Positions 50,337 to 57,627 of a DNA stretch of 64,000 nt are shown piece after piece. Every line of letters begins with the position of its first letter. Positions within the stretch are counted from its first letter, which is position 1. This stretch comes from Mayfieldus profundus. GTDB lineage: Bacteria; Actinomycetota; Thermoleophilia; Solirubrobacterales; 70-9. Where the stretch lies: NCBI GenBank assembly GCA_038040325.1, contig JBBPIM010000005.1, positions 28,438-92,437 of the forward strand. The letters run 5' to 3'. The translations under genes were made by a program, and so were the position numbers. The notes below the pieces were generated by a model that ran no database searches, was not told the DNA's origin, and was given only the letters and a program-made list of their open reading frames with translations.

Positions 50337-50600
50337 TTACCTCCTCCGGTCGGGGCGCCGGAGGGGCGATGTTCGGGGCGAGGAGGAGGCGGGTAGCCTC
50401 CGGATCGCGCCGGAGCTAGACCCTCCGGTGCCACGGGGCCGGGCGTTCGCGCGCCGCGGCCCCACTTGTTTGGTCCCGACCATCCTACCGCCCACCGCGC
50501 CGCACAGCTCCGCGAACTGCGGCGGCGGCGCCGTCCGGGCGCCGGGGACGAGGTTGGCGAGCTGGCGCCCGCGCTTCGCGGGGTCGCGGCTCAGGGGCAC
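50337..50600 (-). CDS. Small phage-type hypothetical protein (tentative)
   Basis: The 87-codon frame starts MPLSRDPAKRGRQLANLVPG, which resembles the basic N-terminal segment of several actinophage proteins (SRDPxKRxRQLANL), including small-terminase and HNH-neighbour proteins. The rest is Arg/Pro/Ser-rich without a domain. It fills the 384-base interval between int and the xis-like gene on the same strand. It may be a degraded or simply a small regulatory protein. Confidence 0.35.
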   Translation of the reverse strand: MPLSRDPAKRGRQLANLVPGARTAPPPQFAELCGAVGGRMVGTKQVGPRRANARPRGTGGSSSGAIRRLPASSSPRTSPLRRPDRRR

Positions 50601-50699
50601 GGCGCGCCCCGGCCGCTACAGCGTCAGCGCCTCCAGCATCGGCGCCGAGCATATCCGCGCTACCGACTTGCGGATTCCGCGTCCGCTCCCGGGCACGGT

Positions 50700-50717
50700 T
50701 GAGAACGCCCTGAGAAC
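50700..50717. promoter_or_regulatory. Paired TGAGAAC sites next to the xis-like gene
   Basis: TGAGAAC occurs at 50700-50706 and 50711-50717, 11 bases apart, directly after the stop of the xis-like gene. The same pair with the same 11-base period occurs beside attR (60812 and 60823). One copy lies near attL (48114), and a reversed copy lies at 48831. One turn of DNA between copies suggests binding by Xis or the Int arm domain. Confidence 0.5.
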
Positions 50718-50996
50718 TCACCCGGACCCCTCCGGCTGCGTCAGCGCGGCGTCCAGGTCGGCGCGTCGGAACAGCAGCCGCCGCCCGTCCCGATGCGGGC
50801 GCAGCCTGCGGCGCTCGACCAGCTCGTAGACGCGCGAGCGCGGCGCGGCGAGGTACTCGGCCGCGGCGTCGGCGTCCAGGTAGGGATCCGCGGGCGGTTC
50901 CAGGCGCTCGGCCAGCAGCTCGGCCACGCGGACGGCGATCGCCTCGACCAGCTCGGGCGGGATGCTGAGAGTCAGGTCGTGCGGATCGCTCTCCAC
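50718..50996 (-). CDS. Excisionase-like helix-turn-helix protein
   Basis: The 92-residue protein has an N-terminal leader (SIPPELVEAIAVRVAELLAE) and a MerR/HTH_17 domain: PYLDADAAAEYLAAPRSRVY, ELVERRRLRPHRDGRRLLFR, RADLDAAL. This is the form of small recombination directionality factors encoded beside integrases. It lies upstream of int on the same strand. Confidence 0.8.
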   Translation of the reverse strand: MESDPHDLTLSIPPELVEAIAVRVAELLAERLEPPADPYLDADAAAEYLAAPRSRVYELVERRRLRPHRDGRRLLFRRADLDAALTQPEGSG

Positions 50997-51252
50997 GCCT
51001 GAGATTACCGGCGTCTCTTCGCACTCCCCGGCGGCCGGGCGGACACCCTGGACGGCCGACCCCGGCCGCTTGAATGGCGGTCCTACGCGGGACGCCGCGA
51101 CTCAGAGGGCGGAAGAGACCGGCCACACGTCCGCGAAGTGTCTTCTCGACCTTCGCACGGGATAGACAACGCACCCCCAGACCGCGCATCCCGTACCCCA
51201 GCCGGAAACCGCTCTAAATGGGGAGAGGTGTGAGGGTGTTGCTGTGCTGCGT

Positions 51253-51455
51253 GTGCTACGTGTGCTGGGTTCCTGCCCTATGTGTCACCTGTCCCATTCC
51301 CCCTCTTCGCTTTGAGGATCAGAGGTACGGAAGGGGGGTCAGACGTAGCACACGTAGCACGCTAGGCCGTCCAAATCCCCCAAACGGCGCTCTGAAGCCG
51401 TTTTTAGGTGTGCTGCGTCTGTGCCACGTTCACCGCCACCCAGCACACGTAGCAC
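51253..51455. repeat. Iteron-like repeats, candidate replication origin
   Basis: The 9-mer ACGTAGCAC occurs at 51343-51351 and 51352-51360 in tandem and at 51447-51455. Its reverse complement is at 51253-51261. The outer copies lie in a perfect 17-bp inverted repeat (51253-51269 with 51439-51455). Related GTGCTGCGT strings lie nearby. The 462-base interval 50997-51458 has no coding frame and sits between xis and the Rep-like ATPase gene, whose stop is at 51459. Confidence 0.6.
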
Positions 51456-51458
51456 GGC

Positions 51459-52988
51459 TCACCCGTCCGGCGCCCGCGCGCTTCGGACGACGGTGTAGAG
51501 CGTGCGCGGCTTGTTGCTGATCGGGGAGCGGCTACGTCCCTTTTTCTCGACCTGGATCCCGACCGCGCGCAGCGGCGCGACCTGCCGGACGAGGTGCGTC
51601 TGAAGCGCCTTCGCCGATGACCACCAGCCTTTTCCGGAGAGGAGCCCGGTCTGGCCCTCCTTGAGCGCGTCGAGCAGCTCGCCGACCGACCCTTCCCAGC
51701 GTTCACCTCGTGCCGCGAGGAGTTCTTCAAGCCGCGGGGTTAGCGAGTCCAGCTCCGCCACCTCGCGCGCGGCCTCGCTGCGGTTGGCGTGGTAGATCCG
51801 CGTGAATCCCCCCGCCTCCAGGCCGAGGGCCGGGCCGATCGCCTCGCCGAGGCGTGCAAAGTCGGCCATCCTGACGTCCGGCCACTCCGGCGACACCTGG
51901 ACGTCGTCGTAGCGGCGAAGCGCGATGACCAGGAGGTCGAGCAGCGCGCCGAGCAGCCTCGGCCGGGCCTCCGAGAACTCCCGCCAGAGCTTTGCCTCCT
52001 CTTTCCGCTTCTCGGGAGGAGACCCCTCGATCTTGATCGTGCGGTCGGCGAGGTCGGACCGGCCGACCACCTCGGGGATGCCGTTGAGCATCACGGGTCG
52101 CACCGCGGAGATGATCGCCTCATCGAAGTCCGAGAACAGTTCGCGACCGCCCAGATCGGCGCCGGTCGAGAGGCGGCAGATCGCGTCGGAGAGCCACTCG
52201 TCCAGGTAGGAGACGTTGTCGAATCCGATCACCCGCGCGCCGTACGCGGCCGCGGTGATGTCCCGCTCGTCGCGCGGCGGCTTGCGAAGGCTGGTCAGCG
52301 CGTGCTTGTCCGGCGCCGGTCGGGACGGGTCCACTAGCGACTTGACCATCTCCTGAGTCGTGGTCTTGGCGCTGCCCTGCTCCCCGAAGACGGCCACCAC
52401 GGGGAACGGTCCACGCGGCCAGAACATCTGCACCATCGCGGCGACCAGCAGCATCCGCTCGGCCTTGCCCGCCACGTTCACGAAACGCCACAGCTCGCCG
52501 ATGTCTCCGTCCCGCTCGGGTACGGGGAGGGCGGCCATCCTCGGCGGCCTGTACATGTAGGGGCCGTCCACTGGGTGCTTCTCGACCACCCAGCCGTCGG
52601 CGGTTACGTGGACGCAGGTCCAGTCGTCGTCGCCGAGGTCTAAATAAATCTCACCGTCCCGCCCCGCCACGCGAATCGACGGCGTCGGCTGGACGCCGCC
52701 GTCCTCCTCGGCCTTGGCCTCAATCGCCAGCTCGGCGGTCTTGAGGGACTCGCGGGAAGGCGGCTTCATGTCCTGCCTCCGGACCTCGTGCTGGACCCAC
52801 CTCCGGAACGCCTTCGACCCGACAGGGAGGCAGCGGACGTGGTCGGGGGTCTGCACGATCGCGTAGGCGTGCTCGCCGTCCCAGATCAGCGCCGCCGAGC
52901 GCATGATCGCCAGGTCGCGGATCCGCTCCGGGATCGTCGGATTTCGCTTGGCGCCGGCCGTAGAATGTCGTGTAGCTGTTTCGTTCAT
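51459..52988 (-). CDS. Rep-like P-loop ATPase of the element
   Basis: The 509-residue protein has Walker A at about residues 201-210 (AVFGEQGSAKTTTQEMVKSL), a Walker B-like ARVIGFDNVSYLDEW, a sensor/arginine-finger region RPVMLNGIPEVVGRSDLADR and a C-terminal winged-helix-like part (WWSSAKALQTHLVRQVAPLR). This is the layout of SF3/D5-like helicase ATPases in phage and satellite replication modules. No primase catalytic motif is visible in the N-terminal 150 residues. Iteron-like repeats lie just past its 3' end. It is probably the element replication initiator or helicase. Confidence 0.7.
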   Translation of the reverse strand: MNETATRHSTAGAKRNPTIPERIRDLAIMRSAALIWDGEHAYAIVQTPDHVRCLPVGSKAFRRWVQHEVRRQDMKPPSRESLKTAELAIEAKAEEDGGVQPTPSIRVAGRDGEIYLDLGDDDWTCVHVTADGWVVEKHPVDGPYMYRPPRMAALPVPERDGDIGELWRFVNVAGKAERMLLVAAMVQMFWPRGPFPVVAVFGEQGSAKTTTQEMVKSLVDPSRPAPDKHALTSLRKPPRDERDITAAAYGARVIGFDNVSYLDEWLSDAICRLSTGADLGGRELFSDFDEAIISAVRPVMLNGIPEVVGRSDLADRTIKIEGSPPEKRKEEAKLWREFSEARPRLLGALLDLLVIALRRYDDVQVSPEWPDVRMADFARLGEAIGPALGLEAGGFTRIYHANRSEAAREVAELDSLTPRLEELLAARGERWEGSVGELLDALKEGQTGLLSGKGWWSSAKALQTHLVRQVAPLRAVGIQVEKKGRSRSPISNKPRTLYTVVRSARAPDG

Positions 52989-53011
52989 GGTGCGTTCACC
53001 CGCACTTCGGG

Positions 53012-53033
53012 GCCGACCGAGAGGTCGGCCCTC
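53012..53033. terminator. Hairpin between the small gene at 53041 and the ATPase gene
   Basis: GGGCCGACC (53012-53020) and GGTCGGCCC (53025-53033) form a perfect 9-bp stem with loop GAGA. It lies in the 52-base gap before the ATPase start. It may attenuate transcription entering the rep gene. No U-tract follows. Confidence 0.5.
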
Positions 53034-53040
53034 TTCGCGC

Positions 53041-53316
53041 CTAGTCGGGTCGCCACCCCCTCGCGGCCAACTGGTCCAGGTCGGGATCGTCAGAGAAAAC
53101 CTTCCTCACCCCGCACTGGTAACGGCCGTCGGCGGCGTCGGCACCCCAGCGGTCCCAGCGGATGTACGCGCCGGTTGTCCCGTCGCTGTACCGGTACGGC
53201 CACCGCTCGGGATGCGCGAAGAACTCCTCGGGCGTCGGGTCCCAGCGCCTCGGACGCGAACTCCAGCGACTCGGCGCGTCGAGGGCCGACCGTCCGGTCT
53301 TGCGCGTCGCCTTCAT
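53041..53316 (-). CDS. Small hypothetical protein of the element
   Basis: The 91-residue product MKATRKTGRSALDAPSRWSS continues RRWDPTPEEFFAHPERWPYR and YSDGTTGAYIRWDRWGADAA. It is rich in Trp and Arg and has no recognised family. ATG 53316 overlaps the TGA of the ribbon-helix-helix gene (ATGA), so the pair is translationally coupled and may act together. A longer in-frame start upstream is disfavoured. Confidence 0.6.
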   Translation of the reverse strand: MKATRKTGRSALDAPSRWSSRPRRWDPTPEEFFAHPERWPYRYSDGTTGAYIRWDRWGADAADGRYQCGVRKVFSDDPDLDQLAARGWRPD

Positions 53317-53537
53317 TCGGGATCCCCCGACCTCGTGAGCGGTCGAGCCCCGCCTCCACGCGACCAGTAGCCGCCCCGCGGGGAGAGGTCGTTCGGCATC
53401 CTGACGTACACACAGATTGCCTCGCGCAGGACGTCGACCTTCGACCATCCCTGCTCGGTGGCTACCCGCTCGACGGCCTCCTCGACCTCGGGAAGCACAG
53501 TCAACTTCAGTTGTTTGATTCCGAGGCTGCCCTGCAT
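53313..53537 (-). CDS. Ribbon-helix-helix DNA-binding protein
   Basis: The 74-residue protein begins with a beta strand and two helices typical of CopG/Arc-type regulators: GIKQLKLTVLPEVEEAVERV, ATEQGWSKVDVLREAICVYV. The C-terminal Gly/Arg tail is disordered. It is the first gene of the leftward replication block and could regulate it, or be the antitoxin half of a pair with the downstream small gene. Confidence 0.65.
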   Translation of the reverse strand: MQGSLGIKQLKLTVLPEVEEAVERVATEQGWSKVDVLREAICVYVRMPNDLSPRGGYWSRGGGARPLTRSGDPE

Positions 53538-53664
53538 GGTCCTAGTTTGAGTCTACGTTTCGTTGCAAAGTTGGAGGTGCTTTTCGGGGTACATCTTTCG
53601 GCCTCCGCGGACCGCGGATCGGTCCCCGTAGCATCCCCTCGGAGTGACCCAAGGAGCAAGTGAA

Positions 53665-53853
53665 GTGTTGGCCGAGGTGGCCGCGTACCGGCGCGCCTCG
53701 GACGCTTTTGACGCGGCGATCGCGGGCTGGGCGGACCTGGTCACCTCCGGGCGGACCAGAGACGCCGAGACGGTCGCCGAGGAGACGTTTCGGGAGTTCG
53801 AGCGGCACCGCGACGCGGATCCGGACTGGGCCGCGGCGTACGTTGAAGGGTAG
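53665..53853 (+). CDS. Small hypothetical protein
   Basis: The 62-residue helical product MLAEVAAYRRASDAFDAAIA continues AETVAEETFREFERHRDADP. GTG 53665 is chosen because AAGGAG (53651-53656) is eight bases upstream. GTG 53644 is the alternative. It is one of few rightward genes in the element and is convergent with the lipoprotein operon. No family is recognised. Confidence 0.5.
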   Translation: MLAEVAAYRRASDAFDAAIAGWADLVTSGRTRDAETVAEETFREFERHRDADPDWAAAYVEG

Positions 53854-53859
53854 GGCGGG

Positions 53860-54432
53860 CTACTTGCCGAGGAGGCCGTCCAGACAGCCCTCGAAGTTCG
53901 CCTGCTGAAAGGCTGGCTGGTATGCGCTCGCGTACTCCTCGGCAATCGCGAACTCGTCCGCCGACTCAGGCAAGCCGAGGTCTCGGGCCGCTTGGGCCTT
54001 GGGGGGTTGGCCGCAGGCGACCTTGGCTATCTCGTAGTTCTCCGCGTGAACGCCGGTAAAGCCGCCGCCGCCTGCCGGTTTCGGCTTCTTCGGCTTCGGT
54101 TCGATCGGACGATTCAAATCCTGGTAGCCGCTCTTGACGATGCCGTGTGCCCGTTCGAACTCCGCATAGACCTCGCAACCCCTCGGCCATTTGCCGGGGA
54201 GCGTCTGCCCGAGCCAGCACTCTTCGCCCTCCTTGGCCGTCCCGCCCTTGGCCTCTGCGGCGAGCCGGGCCTCGTGCGCGAGCCGGGCGTTCCACCCCGG
54301 CGAGTCGGCAAGCAGCGATTCCGTGACGGCCCAACTTCCCCGCGGGGCATTTTCGGATCCTTCGTCCGAGCCACCACACCCGCCGATCACCAGCGCCACC
54401 GCGATTACTGCCGCAAGAACGATGCGTCCCAT
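53860..54432 (-). CDS. Predicted lipoprotein, last gene of the envelope operon
   Basis: The 190-residue protein has a lipoprotein signal (MGRIVLAAVIAVALVIGGCG) and a helical exported domain with three further cysteines (EECWLGQTL, RGCEVYAEF, VACGQPPKA). A Pro/Lys linker (PIEPKPKKPKPAGGGG) separates two parts. No family is recognised. Its start overlaps the stop of the Excalibur lipoprotein gene by one base. Confidence 0.7.
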   Translation of the reverse strand: MGRIVLAAVIAVALVIGGCGGSDEGSENAPRGSWAVTESLLADSPGWNARLAHEARLAAEAKGGTAKEGEECWLGQTLPGKWPRGCEVYAEFERAHGIVKSGYQDLNRPIEPKPKKPKPAGGGGFTGVHAENYEIAKVACGQPPKAQAARDLGLPESADEFAIAEEYASAYQPAFQQANFEGCLDGLLGK

Positions 54433-54902
54433 TAGGTCTCGCAGGCGCTCCCATCTCCATCGGCGTCCAGCCCATGCGGATCTGAGCCGTAGACCTGGAC
54501 CGGCCCTCCCACATCAGCGCAATCGACATCAGGCGGGTACGTCGGGACGCATCCCGAGTAGCTGGGATCACAGCTAGAGGAGGGTGCGGGCGTAGGTTCG
54601 GCCTCGGGTGCAGGGGCGGGAGCAGGTGGCGCCGAGGACGCTTGCGCTTGGGCGCGCTCCGCCGCCTGTCGAGCCTGCTCCGCCTGACGGCGGGCCGCGG
54701 CTGCTTCCTGCTTCGCCTGGCGGAGTGCCCGTTTCGCTTGCCGCTGCTGCTCCGCAAGCTGCCGCTCTATCACCCGCTGCCGCGCCGCGGCTTCCTCGGC
54801 GCTTTTGTCACCGTCGTCATCGCCGCAGCCGACGGTGCCGACCGAGGCGAACAGGACCGCAGCAAGACTGGCGATGACGACGCGAGAACTCGTGGTCCGC
54901 AT
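54432..54902 (-). CDS. Excalibur-domain lipoprotein with coiled coil
   Basis: The 156-residue protein has a lipoprotein signal ending SVGTVGCGD, a long Gln/Arg/Ala coiled coil (AARQRVIERQLAEQQRQAKR onward), a Pro/Ala hinge and a C-terminal Excalibur motif (VDCADVGGPVQVYG, then LDADGDGSACET; DxDxDGxxCE). Excalibur motifs are extracellular Ca-binding segments. The nuclease at the start of this operon carries the same motif, which suggests a shared surface function. Confidence 0.8.
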   Translation of the reverse strand: MRTTSSRVVIASLAAVLFASVGTVGCGDDDGDKSAEEAAARQRVIERQLAEQQRQAKRALRQAKQEAAAARRQAEQARQAAERAQAQASSAPPAPAPAPEAEPTPAPSSSCDPSYSGCVPTYPPDVDCADVGGPVQVYGSDPHGLDADGDGSACET

Positions 54903-54977
54903 TGCTTCACCTCCGGGTCCGAATACCCTTGACCGACTCTAACCTGCCCGAGCTCTGATTGCTAGAAGGTCGTGGAA

Positions 54978-55154
54978 CTAGGGCCGTGGCCTCCGGTGGA
55001 GCCGCCGGTAGACCACAAGCATGACCACCGGGGCCGCGGCCAAGCCGACAAACAGTGCGGTCTCGCCCGCTCCGAGGCCATACGCGATGATGCCCAGCAG
55101 AACCGTGACGAGTGCTGAGGCGACGGCTGATGTAGTTGCCTCCGTGCGGCCCAC
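54978..55154 (-). CDS. 58-residue membrane protein
   Basis: The frame starts at GTG 55154 and reads MGRTEATTSAVASALVTVLL, GIIAYGLGAGETALFVGLAA, APVVMLVVYRRLHRRPRP. This gives two membrane helices and a basic cytoplasmic end. An in-frame stop lies a few codons upstream, which fixes the start. It lies 10 bases after the DUF4177-like gene, in operon with it. The overlapping frame on the opposite strand has no domain character. Small two-helix proteins of this kind can be holin-like or regulatory partners of channels. No function is assigned. Confidence 0.65.
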   Translation of the reverse strand: MGRTEATTSAVASALVTVLLGIIAYGLGAGETALFVGLAAAPVVMLVVYRRLHRRPRP

Positions 55155-55164
55155 GGTCTTGGGC

Positions 55165-55362
55165 TTATGTCTTCACGCGTTTGAAGATCAGCAAGTGCCC
55201 ATCCTCATCATTGCCTTTCAACTTCGCTTCGAGAGCGATCGTCACCAGCTCCCATCCTTCGGTGCCGTGCCGCTCCAATGAAGCATTAAGGGAGTCGAGG
55301 CCCACCCTGCTCCGGCTCACTCCCGAGGTCAAGACGTCCAGCGTGTACTCGAACTCCGGCAT
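55165..55362 (-). CDS. DUF4177-like small protein
   Basis: The 65-residue product MPEFEYTLDVLTSGVSRSRV continues LNASLERHGTEGWELVTIAL and DEDGHLLIFKRVKT. The 'LN..G.EGWELV ... LIFKR' pattern matches DUF4177, a small alpha/beta domain of unknown function. It sits 16 bases after the ion-channel gene. Confidence 0.75.
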   Translation of the reverse strand: MPEFEYTLDVLTSGVSRSRVGLDSLNASLERHGTEGWELVTIALEAKLKGNDEDGHLLIFKRVKT

Positions 55363-55378
55363 ACGAGACTCCTTCCAG

Positions 55379-56101
55379 TCACCGCCGTTCTAGGTGCTCT
55401 ATCCGCTCTCGGATTTCGCGTAGCTCGGTGAGGATCTGGTCCTCGACCGCCACGACCTCCTCCTCGGTAGCCTGGGTTTTCTGCTGCTGGTGGATGAACC
55501 GATCTGCGATGAAGGCGGTGAGCAGAGCGACGAAGCCGATACCGGCGAACATGATGGTCATGGCGATCGCTCGCCCCTCGTCCGTCGTCGGCGATATATC
55601 GCCGTAGCCGACAGTGGTGACTGTCGTGGCGGCCCACCAGATCCCGTCCCAGGTTGTCAAGTTCTGCTCCGTCTCGACCTCGGCGAAGACCGCTCCCCCG
55701 ATCAGGACCGTCCCAGCGGCGACCAGAGCCGCGTATCGAATCCCCTCCAGAGACAGCAAACCCCGGACGCTGAATAGCCGCAGCAAGGGGATCAGGCGGA
55801 AGATTCGGAGAACTCGTCCAGCTTGCATTGCCGCCGGTGCGAATGGAGGAGTGAGGAAGACGACCGCAATGTCGATCGGGTGCTTGCGAAGCCATTCGCG
55901 CCGACGCGGGACTACGACCATCATCACGATGAACTCCGTCAGGAAGGCGAGCCAGATTGTCCAGTTCAGAGCTTCGGCGATCGCTGGCCAGGGGTCGGCG
56001 AGGTTGGATTCCTCGATGACCAGAGTCGGGAGGACAAGCAGGGCCGCGATCACCATCGGCCACTCGAAGCGCCGCTGAATCTCCTCGCTCCGTCGGTCCA
56101 A
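55379..56101 (-). CDS. Voltage-gated-type potassium channel
   Basis: The 240-residue protein has six membrane segments and a pore loop. The selectivity filter is complete (ATTVTTVGYGDISPTTDEG), preceded by WDGIWWA and followed by the inner helix AIAMTIMFAGIGFVALLTAF. An S4-like helix with spaced arginines is present (RVLRIFRLIPLLRLFSVRG). The C-terminus is a coiled coil (EDQILTELREIRERIEHLER) for tetramerisation. TTG 56101 is the likely start, with AAGGG eight bases upstream overlapping the nuclease stop. An internal ATG (MVIAALLVLP) is the alternative. K+ channels are unusual cargo for a small integrated element. Confidence 0.88.
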   Translation of the reverse strand: MDRRSEEIQRRFEWPMVIAALLVLPTLVIEESNLADPWPAIAEALNWTIWLAFLTEFIVMMVVVPRRREWLRKHPIDIAVVFLTPPFAPAAMQAGRVLRIFRLIPLLRLFSVRGLLSLEGIRYAALVAAGTVLIGGAVFAEVETEQNLTTWDGIWWAATTVTTVGYGDISPTTDEGRAIAMTIMFAGIGFVALLTAFIADRFIHQQQKTQATEEEVVAVEDQILTELREIRERIEHLERR

Positions 56102-56112
56102 ACGGGACGCCC

Positions 56113-56841
56113 TTAGATCGGCTCGTGAAAGTCGCCGCCGCAGAGGTCCCAGACGCCGCGGTCGGCGTTCCGGGCCGCCCTCGCGGCGTGGCGGAAGGAT
56201 CGGACGCGCTGGAACGGGTTGCCCCCGTAGACGTACACTTTTGCCCAGCCGGAGGCGATCTGCGCCCGGCCGAGGTCGCGGCCGTCCCGGCGCCGGTTCA
56301 CGTAGGCGAGTAGGCGGCCGTAACGGTCGAAGGTGTCCTGCGAGGGGTCGGTCGTCAGCTTCACGCGAGTGCCACCCGGAGCGAGGTTCTGCATCGAGGC
56401 CGATGCCTTCCTCGCCCCACACTCCAGGCCGCCGAACTTCTCGGGTGTGTCGATCCCGATCAGCCGCACGTCGTAGCGATCCCGCTTCGCGCCGAACGCG
56501 CGGACCTTCAGCGTGTCGCCGTCGGTCACGTCGGTGACCTTGGCCCTGATCCGCTGCGCTCGCGGTTTGTTCGGCTTGCCCCCACCACCTCCGCCGCCCT
56601 CGCCGCCGGTCATGCACGGGCAGGGCAGGTCCTCGCAAGCCACCCCGTCGCCGTCGGCGTCCAGCCGGTCGGGGTCGCTGCTCGGGCCGCCCTTGGAGAT
56701 GAAGTAGGACTGGGCAGCAGCCTGGTTCGAGAAGTCCGAACAGTCGCGATCGGCTGCCCGAGCCGATTCGCTACCCGTCTCCGTGAGTGAGACGCCGATG
56801 ACAAGTAGGGCAACGCCGAACAGGCCCAGCAGGAACCGCAT
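56113..56841 (-). CDS. Secreted Excalibur-SNase nuclease
   Basis: The 242-residue protein has a signal peptide (MRFLLGLFGVALLVIGVSL), an Excalibur motif (CSDFSNQAAAQSYF, then LDADGDGVACEDLPC), a Gly linker and a staphylococcal-nuclease domain. The SNase residues are visible: KVTDVTDGDTLKVRAFGAK, YDVRLIGIDTPEKFGGLECG (Arg and Asp-Thr-Pro-Glu), FDRYGRLLAYVNRRRDGRDL (Asp-Arg-Tyr-Gly-Arg) and ASGWAKVYVYGG. ATG 56841 is preferred over GTG 56886 because it begins the signal peptide. It opens a six-gene envelope operon. Degrading DNA at the cell surface, for example infecting phage DNA, is an inference. Confidence 0.88.
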   Translation of the reverse strand: MRFLLGLFGVALLVIGVSLTETGSESARAADRDCSDFSNQAAAQSYFISKGGPSSDPDRLDADGDGVACEDLPCPCMTGGEGGGGGGGKPNKPRAQRIRAKVTDVTDGDTLKVRAFGAKRDRYDVRLIGIDTPEKFGGLECGARKASASMQNLAPGGTRVKLTTDPSQDTFDRYGRLLAYVNRRRDGRDLGRAQIASGWAKVYVYGGNPFQRVRSFRHAARAARNADRGVWDLCGGDFHEPI

Positions 56842-57016
56842 CGAGGCCGACCCTACTACCGATGCTCGAACGCTCGTCGTCCGCACCTCCGCGGGGTGTC
56901 CGGAGCCTGGCGCGAGACGCGGTCCGACTCGGGACCCACTGAACCTCGAACTCGGCCCCGTGTGACAATCGCCCGACGGCCTTGCCCCAGTGGCGGGTTC
57001 GATTTAGGGTTGGACT

Positions 57017-57538
57017 GTGGAGGTGTCCCGTGCCCGCGTCTGGCAGTGCCTTGCCCTGGCAGCGGCCCTTTGGGTGGTGATCGCGATCGTCCACGCGCAC
57101 CCGGCCCAGACCACTGACCGGACCGAGCGTGGGACAAACAAGTCGCCCTGTGTCCCCGTGTATCGCAACGGCGTAGAGAAATGCCTGGTCCGACCCCGGT
57201 GGCTTGCCATCGGTGCAAAGGGAGTTATCAACAAGATTCGCTGGCGCTCATGGGGCAATGGACCCGCCGTCGGAATCGGTCGGCTGTTCGTGGCTGGATT
57301 TATCGGAGACCCAGACTCCGGCATTGGCCCGACTAGAGGGAGAGTCCGTTTCCGGCGCGTGGACCAGTGTGGGGAACGCCTCTTGTACACCCGCGTGAAG
57401 ATCACCTACGGCAAGCGGTTTCGCAAGACCTACGTGCCCGACGGCCGCTATGGAAGACCGTGCCCGTTCCGGGCTAGATCGCCAAGCGGGCTTGCCTTCG
57501 CAGCGGCCGCGAGACGCCCGTTAGAGGGTGTCTCGTAG
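57017..57538 (+). CDS. Predicted secreted protein of the element
   Basis: The product has an N-terminal signal/anchor (VWQCLALAAALWVVIAIVHA) followed by a basic, beta-rich domain with five cysteines (SPCVPVYRNGVEKCLVRPRW, RVDQCGERLLYTRVKITYGK, YGRPCPFRARS). It is divergent from the nuclease operon and shares the interval 56842-57016. GTG 57017 or GTG 57023 could start it. No family is recognised. Confidence 0.6.
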   Translation: MEVSRARVWQCLALAAALWVVIAIVHAHPAQTTDRTERGTNKSPCVPVYRNGVEKCLVRPRWLAIGAKGVINKIRWRSWGNGPAVGIGRLFVAGFIGDPDSGIGPTRGRVRFRRVDQCGERLLYTRVKITYGKRFRKTYVPDGRYGRPCPFRARSPSGLAFAAAARRPLEGVS

Positions 57539-57548
57539 GCGTGGAAGG

Positions 57549-57626
57549 CGGCCGTTCTCGCCGGATTCGACAGATCACCCGTCCGCGGGGGGCAGGGCGC
57601 GAGACGCCATGATCCGAGAACGGCCG
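57549..57626. terminator. 12-bp inverted repeat between convergent genes
   Basis: CGGCCGTTCTCG (57549-57560) pairs with 57615-57626 across a 54-base loop. It fills the gap between a rightward stop (57538) and a leftward stop (57628), so a bidirectional terminator is plausible. Confidence 0.45.
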
Positions 57627-57627
57627 T

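Noticed and set aside
51240..51460. A CRISPR array suggested by repeated CACGTAGCAC strings
   Set aside because: The repeats are nine bases, irregularly spaced and partly inverted, with no spacer regularity and no cas genes nearby.
55021..55281. An 86-codon plus-strand frame in the envelope operon
   Set aside because: The opposite strand encodes a two-helix membrane protein and a DUF4177-like protein with good spacing, which explains the interval better.
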